64,000 bases of DNA from Shewanella nanhaiensis (GCF_019457885.1 NZ_JAHZST010000009.1:142659-206658), one strand, 5' to 3'; positions 37,445 through 53,200 are shown, counted from the first letter of the stretch. The notes: generated by a model from the letters alone, not told the origin. Numbers and translations are program-made.

Positions 37445-39082
37445 ATGATAGCTTTATTACGTCGCTTCACCATACTTCAACGATTGATCTTAATGCTTGT
37501 TCTTGCTGCAATCGGTACGCTCTGTTTCGCCAGCTTTTCCATCAATGAGCAACGTAATAATTTGATAAAGCAAAAATGGGTTCAAAATGACGCCCAGCTA
37601 GTCACAGTTATGAGTATTATTGACGCTCACCGAAAGCAGGTATCACAGGGAAAGATAACACTTAAAGATGCAAAGGCTGAAGCTGCTCAACTCGTTAATG
37701 AAATTGGCTTCGGTGAAGATGGTTACTTTATCCTTATCGATGAAAACAGCAGTATCATCTCCCATGGCATCTCCCCTAACCTCATTGGCCAACAGGCTAA
37801 TAAAATCCATTCTCAAAACAGCCAGATCTCCCTTGCAGACATGGTTGGCGAAGCGAAAACAGCGACGGTATCAAAACAGAGGTTTTCCATTGTTAACCCT
37901 CAGACCAGAGCAATTGAGGAAAAATTAGTAGAAGCAAGATACTATCCAGCATGGGACTGGACCTTAGTGACTGGCTCCTACATGAGCGATATTGATGAAG
38001 CAACCTATGAGGTTGTACTTAATTACCTCGTTATCATGGTACTGATATCGGCGCCCATCTTTGCTTTCTTCCTCATACTTAACCACTCCATCAGCGTTCC
38101 ACTGAAAGAAGCAATTGCAGCTATGGAAGATATTGCCAAAGGTGAAGGTGATCTCACTAAACGCTTACCCACAATAGGCAAAGATGAAGTGGTCGATCTG
38201 GCCATCGCTTTTAACCTCTTTGTGGAAAAAATTAACCTTATGGTCGGCCACCTCAAACCATTAGGTAACAGTTTAAATCAAGACGCCAACCGACTCCTCA
38301 CCGCTGTTGAGGAATCAAATGCCTGCGTAGATCACTTGCATCAAGAGACAAGCAGCGTAGCAACAGCCATCAATGAGATGCTGTCTACAACTCATGAGAT
38401 GGCAAACAATACTCAGCAAGCAGCCGATGCAGCCAATGGAGTGCAAACCCAGGCTCAACAGAGTAAATCGATGATGGATCAAACGTTAATCCATACAGAA
38501 AAATTAGTCGATGAACTCAAAAATTCTGAAACTATCACCCACAATCTTGGACAATCATCTGATCAGATTGGCAGTATTTTAGATGTCATACGCGGTATTG
38601 CAGAGCAAACTAACCTGCTCGCACTTAATGCTGCAATTGAAGCGGCAAGAGCTGGCACCCATGGACGCGGTTTTGCCGTGGTTGCCGATGAGGTCCGTGC
38701 ATTAGCCACTCGAACACAGGAGTCGACTAATGAGATCCAAAAAATCATCTCAGATATCCAATCGGGTGTCGCCTCGGTAATGACCAGTAACTCAGATACA
38801 CAGAGCAGATCTATACAACTTCAAAACCAAACAAAAGAGGTGGGTAACTCACTCGATGACATTTTAGATTTAATTGCCCATATCAGTGATATGAACACCC
38901 AACTTGCCAGTGCCACTGAGGAGCAATCATTGGTCACAGAGGAGATAAATCGAAATGTTTGTAGTATTACAGAGCTAACAGAGGTCAGCGTTAAGGCCAA
39001 TGAGAGCAATAAGTCTGCGGCTATCTCTTTACAAGATCTAAGTGAGGACACAGCCAAGACTTTAGCTCAATTTAAAGTTTAG
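37445..39082 (+). CDS. Methyl-accepting chemotaxis protein with a Cache domain
   Basis: A 545-residue chemoreceptor. Transmembrane helix 1 is at residues ~12-32; a periplasmic single Cache domain follows ([37 protein letters not shown]); helix 2 is near residues 195-215; then a HAMP linker ([26 protein letters not shown]), and the methyl-accepting signalling region with the hairpin tip [38 protein letters not shown] (glycine-glutamate core fully kept). No pentapeptide NWETF-like tail is seen at the end. Its ligand is probably a small organic acid or amine. GGGAG precedes the ATG. Confidence 0.92.
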   Translation: MIALLRRFTILQRLILMLVLAAIGTLCFASFSINEQRNNLIKQKWVQNDAQLVTVMSIIDAHRKQVSQGKITLKDAKAEAAQLVNEIGFGEDGYFILIDENSSIISHGISPNLIGQQANKIHSQNSQISLADMVGEAKTATVSKQRFSIVNPQTRAIEEKLVEARYYPAWDWTLVTGSYMSDIDEATYEVVLNYLVIMVLISAPIFAFFLILNHSISVPLKEAIAAMEDIAKGEGDLTKRLPTIGKDEVVDLAIAFNLFVEKINLMVGHLKPLGNSLNQDANRLLTAVEESNACVDHLHQETSSVATAINEMLSTTHEMANNTQQAADAANGVQTQAQQSKSMMDQTLIHTEKLVDELKNSETITHNLGQSSDQIGSILDVIRGIAEQTNLLALNAAIEAARAGTHGRGFAVVADEVRALATRTQESTNEIQKIISDIQSGVASVMTSNSDTQSRSIQLQNQTKEVGNSLDDILDLIAHISDMNTQLASATEEQSLVTEEINRNVCSITELTEVSVKANESNKSAAISLQDLSEDTAKTLAQFKV

Positions 39083-39129
39083 CCATTATGGAGAAAACTC
39101 ATTCATTACACTGAGTTTTGGTATAAACT

Positions 39130-39153
39130 AAGGGGGCTAATTGCTCCCTTTTT
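39130..39153 (+). terminator. Rho-independent terminator after the chemoreceptor
   Basis: Stem AAGGGGGC with GCTCCCTT (one G.U pair), loop TAATT, then TTTTAG. It is 47 bases past the stop. Confidence 0.7.
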
Positions 39154-39218
39154 AGTGATAGGATTTATGTTAATATGCTGGAATATGAATTTAAAACTAC
39201 ATTAGGTAAATTATAACC

Positions 39219-39605
39219 ATGTCAAGAATGACTCTTGCCGTTCATTCTCAACTTTATAGCATCCACAGCTTTAGCCCTGATGCTAAGATCCCCCCTGCCG
39301 TATTTACTCAAGAGATGTTTTTTGTTGGTAAGACCAAAGATGAACTCTCTGTTGTGGTCCCAGCAGAGCTCAAGCTTGAAAGTCTCGAAGAGGAGAGCAA
39401 CTGGCGCTGCTTAGAAGTTGTCGGTCCCCTTGGATTCTCAATGACTGGTATCCTATCGAGTGTGTCAGGCGCATTAGCTGGAGCAGGTATCAGCATCTTT
39501 GCGATCTCAACCTTCGACACTGATTATATTCTCGTGAAAAAAGACAAGCTTAATGAAGCTGTCAGTGCACTGAAAAAGAAGCAATTTCAGATCACCGAAT
39601 ATTGA
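39219..39605 (+). CDS. ACT domain-containing protein
   Basis: A 128-residue protein with a recognisable tandem ACT-like fold (CASTOR-type): the C-terminal half ends in ...GPLGFSMTGILSSVSGALAGAGISIFAISTFDTDYILVKKDKLNEAVSALKKKQF, where the glycine-rich helix starts and the DTDYILV strand are typical of ligand-binding ACT domains that sense amino acids. It begins MSRMTLAVHSQLYSIHSF. The gene is just upstream of ptsH (30-base gap), so it may be co-transcribed with the PTS operon. Function unknown beyond ligand sensing. Confidence 0.8.
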   Translation: MSRMTLAVHSQLYSIHSFSPDAKIPPAVFTQEMFFVGKTKDELSVVVPAELKLESLEEESNWRCLEVVGPLGFSMTGILSSVSGALAGAGISIFAISTFDTDYILVKKDKLNEAVSALKKKQFQITEY

Positions 39606-39635
39606 TTGCGCCATACTCCCAATTGAGTTTATTTT

Positions 39636-39893
39636 ATGTATGAAAAATCTGTCACTATCACAGCGAAACATGGCATTCACACTCGCCCTGCTGCGCTGCT
39701 GGTAAAAGAAGCAAAGACCTATGATTGTGATGTCTTAGTTGAATGTAACGGTAAACAAGCCAGCGCCAAAAGTCTGTTTAAATTACAAACCTTAGGCCTG
39801 TACCATGGTATAACCGTGAAAGTGTTTGCTGAAGGTCCACAAGCTGAGCAAGCCGTGGAAAAAGTATCAGAGCTCTTAATCACGTTAAGCTAA
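39636..39893 (+). CDS. ptsH: PTS phosphocarrier protein HPr
   Basis: An 85-residue HPr. The phosphorylation site His15 sits in KHGIHTRPAA, and the serine region AKSLFKLQTLGL matches that of E. coli HPr. It accepts phosphate from enzyme I and passes it to EIIA proteins. First of the ptsH-ptsI-crr operon (53 bases before ptsI). No sugar-specific permease is nearby. Confidence 0.95.
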   Translation: MYEKSVTITAKHGIHTRPAALLVKEAKTYDCDVLVECNGKQASAKSLFKLQTLGLYHGITVKVFAEGPQAEQAVEKVSELLITLS

Positions 39894-39946
39894 TACCATC
39901 TAATTTTTATTACATTGTTTAAGTATTCAACCGATAGGAAGCAAGT

Positions 39947-41647
39947 ATGTCTACTCCGGGGATAGTGGTTTCATCAGGAATAGCCTTTGGCCATGCCAGA
40001 ATACTTAAGCAGCATGATAATGATCTAGACTATCGTCTGCTTCCGATTGATGAGATACCTTCCGAACAAGCCAAACTTAAAGATGCCATACACCAGCTAG
40101 TACAACATCTTAATGTTGGCTTAGGTAAGCTTGAGCCAGATAGTGAACATTACCTCTTAATCGAAGCCGATATCATGTTCCTTGAAGATGAGGAGCTCAT
40201 CAAGCAACTTCTTAACACCATTGAAGCGCAACAGTTTGCAGCCTGTGTCGCTGTTGAGCGTGTGTTTGCTCAGCAAGTTAACTTACTAAAAGCGATGGAG
40301 GATCCGTACCTAGCGAATCGCGCCCAAGATGTTCACTGCCTGAGTAACCGGTTAATCAGTGCGATTCATGGCTCTATCAGTCATGATCTTGAAAACTTAA
40401 CTAAACCCACTATTTTATTAGCCAATGACCTGACTCCAGCTGAATTTGCGCTCCTTCCCCTAGAAAACATTGTCGGTATCGTGCTCAAAACAGGTGGACT
40501 CACCAGTCATACGGCTATTCTAGCGCGAAGCGCAGGGATCCCAGCTCTCCTTAGTTGTGAGTTTGACAATGTCATACAGAACAATCAAGCACTGGCTCTC
40601 GATGCCCTATCTGGCCAGTTACATATAAGTCCCATAGAGTCCGAGCTTAAAGCGTTAAAGAAACTAAAAGCCGATGATCTAGCCCATAAGCAGAAACTGC
40701 AAAAATTTAAAAAGCTGCCAGCCCAGACCCTAGATAATCAACAGATCCAACTGATGGCGAACGTGGGTAGTTTGAGTGATTTCACTCATCTAAGTGAAGT
40801 TGGCGCCGATGGTGTCGGGCTATTTCGTACCGAGTTTATGTTAATGAATGTCAGCACTATGCCAACTGAAGATGTGCAGTATGGCCTCTATTGCGATGCA
40901 GTTCAGTTACTTAATGGTAAAACCCTGACCATAAGAACCTTAGATATCGGCGCCGATAAAGAACTTCCCTGCTTATCTTTACCCAGTGAGGATAACCCAG
41001 CCTTAGGCGTACGCGGCACTCGTTACTTTCTGCAGCACCCACACCTGCTAAAAACACAGTTGAAGGCGGTACTACGTGCAGCAAACCATGGCAGCATCAG
41101 GTTAATGTTTCCCATGATCAATCAGGTTGAAGAGTTAGATCAACTCTTTAACCTCATAAGCGAGTGTCAACAAGAGCTAGACAATGAAGAGCGCGGTTTT
41201 GGTGAGCTTAGCTACGGCATCGTGGTTGAGACCCCAGCAGCGGTGATGAACCTTGCCTCTATGCTCCCAAGATTACAGTTTGTCAGTATCGGCACGAATG
41301 ATCTCACTCAATATGCAATGGCGGCCGACAGAACAAATCCACGCTTAACTAAGCTTTTTCCCTCTCTGTCACCTGCGATTTTAACATTAATCAAAATGAC
41401 CTTAGATGAATCTAAAAAACACAATATCCCAGTATCTGTATGTGGAGAGTTAGCCAGTAACCCTAATGTTGCCCCCATATTAATCGGGATGGGAATTGCT
41501 GAACTAAGCGTCAACGTTAACTCACTACTTGAGCTTAAAGCAGCACTTTCTAAACACGATCTATCGACTTATCAAAGATGGGGGGTAGAAGCACTCAAAT
41601 TACAACGTATAGAAGCGTTAAATCATTACGTATCACACTGTTCCTAA
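39947..41647 (+). CDS. ptsI: PTS enzyme I (phosphoenolpyruvate-protein phosphotransferase)
   Basis: A 566-residue enzyme I. The active-site histidine is His188 in TSHTAILAR, at the same place as E. coli His189; the PEP-binding domain has GVGLFRTEFMLM, the ALGVRGTRYFL loop and the CGELASNP cysteine segment. It takes phosphate from phosphoenolpyruvate and gives it to HPr. Slightly shorter than the E. coli protein (575). Operon with ptsH and crr. Confidence 0.95.
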   Translation: MSTPGIVVSSGIAFGHARILKQHDNDLDYRLLPIDEIPSEQAKLKDAIHQLVQHLNVGLGKLEPDSEHYLLIEADIMFLEDEELIKQLLNTIEAQQFAACVAVERVFAQQVNLLKAMEDPYLANRAQDVHCLSNRLISAIHGSISHDLENLTKPTILLANDLTPAEFALLPLENIVGIVLKTGGLTSHTAILARSAGIPALLSCEFDNVIQNNQALALDALSGQLHISPIESELKALKKLKADDLAHKQKLQKFKKLPAQTLDNQQIQLMANVGSLSDFTHLSEVGADGVGLFRTEFMLMNVSTMPTEDVQYGLYCDAVQLLNGKTLTIRTLDIGADKELPCLSLPSEDNPALGVRGTRYFLQHPHLLKTQLKAVLRAANHGSIRLMFPMINQVEELDQLFNLISECQQELDNEERGFGELSYGIVVETPAAVMNLASMLPRLQFVSIGTNDLTQYAMAADRTNPRLTKLFPSLSPAILTLIKMTLDESKKHNIPVSVCGELASNPNVAPILIGMGIAELSVNVNSLLELKAALSKHDLSTYQRWGVEALKLQRIEALNHYVSHCS

Positions 41648-41721
41648 GTCAAATAATTCAGTATGCTACGCAAGAGTGACATCATAAAAATGAAAAATAT
41701 ATGTTTACTAGGGGATGATAA

Positions 41722-42231
41722 ATGGGATTTTTAAGCCGAATAAGACGTTTAATGTCAGGACAAACCAATCCCGTTGGTGGCATTGAAATTTATGCCCCAG
41801 TGTCAGGTGAGATCTTAGCGATTGAAAAGGTACCTGATGTCGTATTTGCCGAAAAAATAGTCGGAGACGGCATCGCGATTAATCCGAAAGGTAGTCAGAT
41901 TTTCGCTCCAATAGATGGCACTATCGGAAAAATATTTGAAACTAACCATGCATTTAGTATCGAATCTCACCAAGGGTTAGAGCTCTTTGTTCACTTTGGT
42001 GTCGGCACAGTAGAGCTTAGAGGCAATGGTTTTAATCGACTTGCCGAAGAGGGTCAAGTGGTCAAAAAAGGTGATCCTATTCTCGAGTTTGATCTCAGCT
42101 ACCTTAAAGAGCATGCAGAGAGCCTGCTGACTCCTGTAGTACTGGCCAACATGGAGGATGTGAGATCGCTAAATAAGTCTCACGGTCATGTTGAGGCGGG
42201 CAAAGATGTGATTTTTACCGTCGATCTTTAA
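41722..42231 (+). CDS. crr: PTS EIIA-Glc (glucose-specific, regulatory)
   Basis: A 169-residue EIIA of the glucose type. His76 (ETNHAF) and His91 (ELFVHFGVG) correspond to His75 and His90 of E. coli; His91 takes the phosphate. The start MGFLSRIRRLMSG is typical. It carries phosphate to sugar permeases and regulates adenylate cyclase and inducer entry. Last gene of the pts operon, 74 bases after ptsI. Confidence 0.95.
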   Translation: MGFLSRIRRLMSGQTNPVGGIEIYAPVSGEILAIEKVPDVVFAEKIVGDGIAINPKGSQIFAPIDGTIGKIFETNHAFSIESHQGLELFVHFGVGTVELRGNGFNRLAEEGQVVKKGDPILEFDLSYLKEHAESLLTPVVLANMEDVRSLNKSHGHVEAGKDVIFTVDL

Positions 42232-42424
42232 CCCGCTCCAGCATATTTTATAAACTGTCAGCCCTTACAGACTCTCTCCTGAATATTATTCATCCTTAAT
42301 CGCCAACTTATCTTGAGAGAAACCAAGGGCAATGACACAATGCCCCATAAAAATCGACTAATTGGATAAATACCAATCAGAATAACAAGTCGCAGTCAAT
42401 AACAACATCAACGGAGAAACCATC

Positions 42425-44582
<2,158 letters not shown>

Positions 44583-44611
44583 TTTAGATAAGATTGATGA
44601 CAGTAGGCAAT

Positions 44612-45442
44612 ATGAAGTTTACCTCCTATAAAAACAGATTAACGATCGACGACAAAACCTTAAGTTATATTGATATTGGTACAGGCCCTGTGCTACTTCT
44701 TGGCCACAGCTACCTTTGGGATGCCCAGATGTGGGCTCCTCAGATTGAAGCGTTAAGTCAACAATATCGCTGTATCGTTCCTGATCTTTGGGGACACGGC
44801 GATTCAGACTCTCTACCTGAGAACTGTCGCTCACTGCAACATATCGCCGACCATATGTTAAACCTGATGGATCAACTCGACATTCAAGAGTTCTCTATCC
44901 TTGGTTTATCCGTTGGGGGCATGTGGGGGGCGGAACTTGCACTAAAAGCACCTGAGCGAGTAAAGTCACTCGCAATGCTCGGGTGTTTCGTCGGCTTTGA
45001 GCCAGAGGTAGCACGGGCCAAATATTACACTATGCTCGATGCCATTAAAGAAGCACAAGCGGTCCCCGAAGTGTTAGTCGAGCAGATCGCACCACTGTTT
45101 TTCGCTCGTAACGCGCAGGTTAATACCCCTGAGCTCTTTAACGGTTTTAAAGAGTCCTTAAGACAGATAAAACCTGAGCAGATTGATACCATCTGCCGTT
45201 TAGGCAAAATCATCTTTGGCAGACGAGACACGCTAGAGGAGATCGAATCTTTAAATGCCCCCTGCCTAATCATGACAGGTGTCGAGGATACCGTTCGCCC
45301 CGTACTTGAAGGATACTTGATGCATGATGCCATCAAGGGCAGTGAGTTTATACATATCCCTCAAGCAGGCCATATCTCCACTCTGGAACAAGCAGAGTTT
45401 GTTAATCAACACCTCTGTACTTTCCTAAGTCAGCACAATTAG
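44612..45442 (+). CDS. Alpha/beta hydrolase
   Basis: A 276-residue alpha/beta-hydrolase-fold enzyme. The nucleophile elbow is GLSVGGMWG, the oxyanion-hole segment LLLGHSYLWD comes early, the acid is probably in MTGVEDTVRP and the catalytic histidine in PQAGHISTLE. The likely start is ATG 44612 (AGGCA upstream); the open frame goes to a TTG at 44594 and an ATG at 44597. Close after the M15 gene, so it may belong to the same operon. Substrate unknown. Confidence 0.8.
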   Translation: MKFTSYKNRLTIDDKTLSYIDIGTGPVLLLGHSYLWDAQMWAPQIEALSQQYRCIVPDLWGHGDSDSLPENCRSLQHIADHMLNLMDQLDIQEFSILGLSVGGMWGAELALKAPERVKSLAMLGCFVGFEPEVARAKYYTMLDAIKEAQAVPEVLVEQIAPLFFARNAQVNTPELFNGFKESLRQIKPEQIDTICRLGKIIFGRRDTLEEIESLNAPCLIMTGVEDTVRPVLEGYLMHDAIKGSEFIHIPQAGHISTLEQAEFVNQHLCTFLSQHN

Positions 45443-45603
45443 ACTTGATCATTAGTGAATATTATTAGTTACTATATCAAGCAACGGCAAAGAAGAACCT
45501 ATTAGATAGTCATTAAGACTGAATAGACCAGATTAATAAACGCTAGCTGTTAGAATGCATGTTCATAAGAACGAGATACATTCCCTAAATATTGTTGAGA
45601 ACC

Positions 45604-46215
45604 ATGAAAATACTAAAACCGCTCTTTGATAATAATCGCCGTTGGGCTGAACGTATCGTACAGGAAAAACCACATTTTTTTGAGCAGTTGGCCACCCAAC
45701 AAAACCCTGAGTATCTCTGGATCGGTTGCTCCGATAGCCGTGTGCCTTCAAATCAGATCATTGATCTGATGCCCGGTGAAGTTTTTGTCCACCGTAATAT
45801 TGCCAACATGGTCATCCACACAGATCTTAACTGCTTATCTGTGCTTCAATATGCCGTAGAAGTTCTTAAAGTTAAACATATCATGGTAGTGGGCCACTAT
45901 GGCTGCGGTGGCGTTAAAGCGTCTATGGGCACTGAGCGTCTCGGCTTAATCGACAACTGGTTAGGTCATATAAGAGATATCCACCGCCTACACAGTGATG
46001 AGCTTGATAAACTTGAAGGGGAAGAGAAGTTCGACAGACTTTGTGAACTCAACGTGATTGAGCAAGTTGGTAATGTCAGTAGCACCAATATCGTTCAAGA
46101 TGCTTGGGCTAGGGGCCAGAATGTCTCGGTACATGGCTGGATCTACGGTATCGATAATGGATTATTATCGGATCTTGATGTCACTGTCGACAATGAACAG
46201 TTTAAAGAAAAGTAA
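45604..46215 (+). CDS. can: Beta-carbonic anhydrase
   Basis: A 203-residue beta-class carbonic anhydrase. Zinc ligands Cys42, Asp44 (CSDSR), His98 and Cys101 (GHYGC) match E. coli Can exactly. It interconverts CO2 and bicarbonate for biosynthesis. The start is ATG 45604; a TTG at 45592 in the same frame is less likely. Monocistronic, upstream of the Kdo8N genes. Confidence 0.93.
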   Translation: MKILKPLFDNNRRWAERIVQEKPHFFEQLATQQNPEYLWIGCSDSRVPSNQIIDLMPGEVFVHRNIANMVIHTDLNCLSVLQYAVEVLKVKHIMVVGHYGCGGVKASMGTERLGLIDNWLGHIRDIHRLHSDELDKLEGEEKFDRLCELNVIEQVGNVSSTNIVQDAWARGQNVSVHGWIYGIDNGLLSDLDVTVDNEQFKEK

Positions 46216-46233
46216 CAAGGCAAGTTTCACTGG

Positions 46234-46260
46234 GCGCCTCAAAAGATAACACTGAGGCGC
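46234..46260. other. Hairpin after carbonic anhydrase
   Basis: GCGCCTCA and TGAGGCGC pair with an 11-nt loop, with no U tail. It may be a weak terminator or a processing structure. Confidence 0.35.
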
Positions 46261-46396
46261 ACGGCTTACACATAACAAAAATCACCTCCCCCATCGCTTT
46301 AATGTATATCTATCCTCCTATATACAGCTTTTTTTCTCTTTTTTAGCGAAATATTGCTTAATAAACATCGCAGTTTGCCTTCTAACCCAGTTATAA

Positions 46397-47641
<1,245 letters not shown>

Positions 47642-47655
47642 TATACCTGATACTT

Positions 47656-48796
<1,141 letters not shown>

Positions 48797-48807
48797 TCAC
48801 ACAATTT

Positions 48808-48833
48808 GATAAGGGCTCCTTTGAGCCCTTATC
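48808..48833 (+). terminator. Rho-independent terminator after kdnB
   Basis: Stem GATAAGGGCTC with GAGCCCTTATC and a 4-nt loop, 12 bases after the kdnB stop. It has no long U tail, so some read-through into kdsB is possible. Confidence 0.65.
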
Positions 48834-48876
48834 TATTAATCAATACTTTAGATTAGTAAAGCATAGGTATAAACCA

Positions 48877-49614
48877 ATGAACGTAACTCTGTTAATCCCA
48901 GCTCGCTATGGCTCAAGCCGTTTTCCTGGCAAGCCTTTGGCGCCGATTAACGGTAAGCCAATGATACAACACGTCTATGAGCGTGCTTCTTTGGCTAAGG
49001 GCTTAACTGCAATTTATGTTGCAACCGATGATGATCGCATCAAAGAAGCTGTTGAAGCCTTTGGTGGAAAGGTGGTGATGACAGATCCACAAGCCGCTTC
49101 TGGTACCGACAGAATTGAAGATGCCATCACACAATTAGGCTTGAAAGATGACGATCTAATCGTCAACCTGCAGGGTGATCAGCCATTGATCGACCCAATC
49201 TCAATTGAACAAGTGATCACACTGTTCGAGCGTCACCCTGGTGAGTTCAGCATGGCAACCCTTGGGGTTGAGATAACAGAAAAAGCAGAACTTGACGATC
49301 CTAAACACGTTAAGATGGTGTTTGATAATAACTTTAATGCCCTCTATTTCTCACGTGCACGCATTCCATTTGGCCGTGACACTAACGATTACCCAGTGTA
49401 TAAACATTTAGGTATCTATGCTTATACGCGCAGCTTTATCTCTACCTTTGCCAAACTGCCTTTAGGCCGACTAGAAGATCTAGAGAAGCTTGAGCAACTC
49501 AGAGCCCTTGAGCATGGCCATAAGATAAAAGTAGCTATCAGCGCTTTTGACTCTCCGGAGGTAGATACACCAGAAGATATCCGCATCTGTGAAGCCCGTT
49601 TAGCCGTTGATTAA
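48877..49614 (+). CDS. kdsB: CMP-Kdo8N / CMP-Kdo synthetase
   Basis: A 245-residue nucleotidyltransferase of the KdsB family. Typical: [16 protein letters not shown] at the N terminus, [10 protein letters not shown] in the middle and [12 protein letters not shown] with [10 protein letters not shown]. It activates the octulosonate with CTP for transfer to lipid A. In the kdnA-kdnB context it is the Shewanella version that prefers the 8-amino sugar (inference from context). Confidence 0.9.
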   Translation: MNVTLLIPARYGSSRFPGKPLAPINGKPMIQHVYERASLAKGLTAIYVATDDDRIKEAVEAFGGKVVMTDPQAASGTDRIEDAITQLGLKDDDLIVNLQGDQPLIDPISIEQVITLFERHPGEFSMATLGVEITEKAELDDPKHVKMVFDNNFNALYFSRARIPFGRDTNDYPVYKHLGIYAYTRSFISTFAKLPLGRLEDLEKLEQLRALEHGHKIKVAISAFDSPEVDTPEDIRICEARLAVD

Positions 49615-49670
49615 CCTTTAAGAACGTTGGCCTAAAGTATGGTGAGATTATTGAAAATTAAGGACTGCCT

Positions 49671-49931
49671 ATGACAGACTTAGAAACTTGGCTCATCATT
49701 ATTTTGGTTGTTGGGGTAATCGCAAGTAATCTTGCTGTCCTCAAATACAGTGCAAAATTTAAGATGACGCAGTTTGGTAAAGACCATAAAAAAAGTGCGA
49801 ATAGTCATGATGATGCTCAGGGTAAACAATCGAGTGATAGCCAGCAAGACAAGCAAACAGACCCAGAGAAAAAACAGTCAAACACAGCTTCAAAAAAGGA
49901 TGATGACAAGGACTCAGATGGATTCTGGTAG
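49671..49931 (+). CDS. DUF2897-type small membrane protein
   Basis: An 86-residue protein: one membrane helix at the N-terminal end (WLIIILVVGVIASNLAVL), a short conserved KYSAKFKMTQFG segment typical of the DUF2897 family, then a hydrophilic, low-complexity tail rich in Lys, Asp, Ser and Gln. Function unknown. It lies 56 bases after kdsB. Confidence 0.72.
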   Translation: MTDLETWLIIILVVGVIASNLAVLKYSAKFKMTQFGKDHKKSANSHDDAQGKQSSDSQQDKQTDPEKKQSNTASKKDDDKDSDGFW

Positions 49932-49937
49932 GCTGTA

Positions 49938-50198
49938 ATACCAATCGGTATAAGAAAGTGATCTACTCAGAGTTTTTTTGGCAAGCTAATTCAAGGCGAA
50001 TGAGTGACGGAATGGTTATTCCCTTGTGAGCTCAACGCAGAAGTAGGCAGCCAAAAATACTCCTTACAGGCGAGTTTTAGCGCATCCGGTGCGGCGTTAA
50101 CGAGCTTAAACGTAGAACAACTATGTTCCTCACTCGTTGCCTTGCCTCAGAAGCGCTAAACTCTCGCTGAGCGATCACATCTTTATAGCGATTGGTAT
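49938..50198. mobile_element. MITE-like element with terminal inverted repeats
   Basis: A 261-bp non-coding element. The left end 49938-49963 begins ATACCAATCGGTATAAGA and ends GTGATC; the right end 50173-50198, read in reverse complement, begins ATACCAATCGCTATAAAG and ends GTGATC. Aligned without gaps, 22 of 26 bases match. The inside has no open frame. Palindromic ends, lack of a gene and position between genes are typical of miniature inverted-repeat transposable elements; I recall this sequence type as common in marine Shewanella-type genomes, but I cannot check that here. No clear target duplication. Confidence 0.75.
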
Positions 50199-50219
50199 AA
50201 CCAATAATTTCTCGTCATA

Positions 50220-50252
50220 AAATAGCCCAAAAGAATCTCTTTTGGGCTATTT
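50220..50252 (-). terminator. Bidirectional terminator of the RND operon
   Basis: A long perfect stem: AAATAGCCCAAAAGA (50220-50234) with TCTTTTGGGCTATTT (50238-50252), loop ATC. On the minus strand it follows the permease stop at 50267 and ends in T residues. Confidence 0.9.
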
Positions 50253-50266
50253 ATTTCAGCATCTTC

Positions 50267-53200
50267 CTACTGCTTAAGCTCTCTCTCCAATGCCTGTGCA
50301 ACTGCATCAGGTGAACCGGAATGCTTAGCAAACATAGAGTAAGCCACTGGGATAATAAAGATGGTAAACAGGGTCGCCAACACAATACCTGATAGCACAA
50401 CAACCCCTATCACAAACCGCGTCTCAGCACCTGCGCCTTGAGCGAGTACCAAAGGTACTGCGCCAGCCGCGGTTGTGATCCCTGTCATCAGAATCGGTCT
50501 TAAGCGCTGAGATGAAGCTTGAATAATTGCACGTTCAAATTCAATCCCTTTATCTCTGAGCTGGTTGGCAAACTCCACGATCAATATGCCATTTTTGGCC
50601 GCTAAGCCCACCAGCATGATGATCCCTATCTGACTGTAGATATTCAGACTTTGACCCGTCAACCAGAGGCCAACTAACGCTCCTAAGGTCGCCAAGGGCA
50701 CGGTTAGCATGATAACGATAGGATGCACGTAGCTTTCAAACTGCGCAGCAAGCACCAAGAAGACGATGCCCAGTGCGAGTATAAACACAAAATACATCGA
50801 ACTACCCGACTCCTGATAATCCAAAGATTGTCCTTTATAGCTGATCACCGCTTCAGCAGGAAGGTAGGTTTGTGTCAGCTCATTAAGGTAAGTCAGTGCC
50901 TCCCCTAAACTATACCCATCAGCTAAATTCGCCTCTAACGTGATAGCACGCATTCGGTTGTACCGGTTAAGCTGGCTCGCATCGGCAAACTCCTCAACAT
51001 GTACTAAGTTTGTCAACGGGATAAGCGCCTGACTCCTATCGGAGCGAACATAGATATTTTCCAGATCTGATGCTGTATTTTGGTTATCTCTGTTTCCTTC
51101 AATAATCACATCATACTCTTCACCATCACGCATAAACGTGGTCACCAATCTTGAACCCAACATCGACTCTAACGTTCGGCCGATATGCGAGATTGACACC
51201 CCAAGATCCGCCGCCCTGTCTTTATCAATAATGACTCTAAGTTGCGGCTTCGTCTCTTTATAATCATGATCGAGTCCGACTAGGTTTGGGTTTTCTTTTG
51301 CCTTTTCTAAAATAATATCACGCCATTTGGCCAGCTCTTCATAGCTAGGCCCGCCAAGTACAAACTGTACCGGTTTACCCACGCCGCGACCAAATGCCTG
51401 CCTCATGACAGGAAACGCTCTCACCCCCGCAAGATCCCCTAATCTTCTGCGAATATCTCCGGTGATCTCATTAGCACTTCGTCGCACAGACCAATCTTCC
51501 AGTACAATAATTGCCATACCGTTAGAGAAGTTAGCCACACTACCAAACCCTCTTGGTGCGCGAATTAATAGCCGTTTGATCTCACCCGCTTCCACCAAAG
51601 GCATTAAGCGGGTTTCAATCTCATCCATATAGGACTCGATATACTCAAAGCTAGCCCCCTGTGGACCATTGACGATGAGGAACATAGAGCCCCTATCCTC
51701 TTTTGGTGCAAACTCTTGCGGTACCTCTTTAACTAGCAGCGCACTGCAAGCCAAAGCAACAACCACCAGTGAGCCGATAAGGTATGGATGAGCCATGGCT
51801 TTAGTGAGTATGCGCTTGTAATGCTGGGTCACAAAGTTCATTCCAGCATCGACTTGCCTCACCAACCAAGGATCCTCTCCCGCTGGTTTGAGAAGCTTTG
51901 AACACATCATTGGACTCAGAGTCAGTGCTACGATGCTCGAGAAGATCACCGCAGCACTCATGGCCACCGCAAACTCCTTAAACAGTTTTCCTAAATCTCC
52001 CTCAAGGAAAGTAATCGGCATAAATACAGCGACTAACACTAAGGTGGTTGCCACCACGGCAAAGGCAACTTCACGGGCCCCGAGGTAAGCCGCCTTTAGT
52101 GGAGAGTCTCCCTCCTCGATCCGCCTGTGAATGTTTTCCAGCACCACAATCGCATCATCCACCACCATACCAATAGCTAAAATCATGGCTAACAAGGTCA
52201 GCAAGTTAATCGTATAACCTAAGAGGTAGAGAATAATAAAGGTGGCCATCAAGGATACAGGCACTGTGATGGCTGGGATCAACATGGCACGAACACTACC
52301 GAGAAAAAGGTAGATAACGATGATCACTAAAGTCATCGCAATAAACAGGGTTTGGTACACCTCCTTCACCGAGGCTTCAATAAACACTGAGCTATCGTAA
52401 GAGCGTTTAATCTCCATACCTGCAGGCAAGGTAGGATTAATCACATCGACTAAAGCATTAGCAGCCCTTGCCACCTCTAAGGTATTGGCGGTCGATTGCT
52501 TAGTGATCCCTAAGCCTATCATGGCTTCACGGTTGCCTCTAAAGGTGATCCTCTCCTCCTCAGCGCCAACACTCACCTTAGCAACATCACCCAACTTTAT
52601 TAGGTAACCATCCTCCCCCTGTGAGAGTACAAGGTTGGCAAAATCATCAGGATTTCGAAAACTACGCTCAACCCGCACGGTAAAGTGTCGCTCTTTGGAC
52701 TCGACAGAGCCTGCTGGAAGCTCAACATTTTCAGATCTCAGCACCTTCTCAATATCTGCGACGGTTAAATTTCTAGCGGCCAAAGCTTGTCTATCAATCC
52801 AGACACGCATGGCATAAACCTTACCGCCACCGATACGAATGTTGGCCACACCGTCGATCACTGACAGACGATCGGTCAGGTATCGTCTGGCGTAATCGGT
52901 CAACTGCAACGTCGTCATCTGATCGGATACCAGATTTAGCCACATGATCACTTCATCGCCGCCATTGGCTTTTTGTACCTCTGGGGGCTCAGCCTCCTCA
53001 GGTAAGTTATTGAGCAAACCAGAAACCCTATCTCTCACATCGTTTGCCGCCGCTTCGATATCTCTGCCAACGTCAAACTCTAAGGTCACTGTAGAGCGGC
53101 CATCTCTGCTAGAGGAGTTAATATGGCGGATCCCCTCTACACCACTTATTCTATCCTCCACCAGCTGAGTGATCCGACTTTCTACCACAGAAGCACTCGC

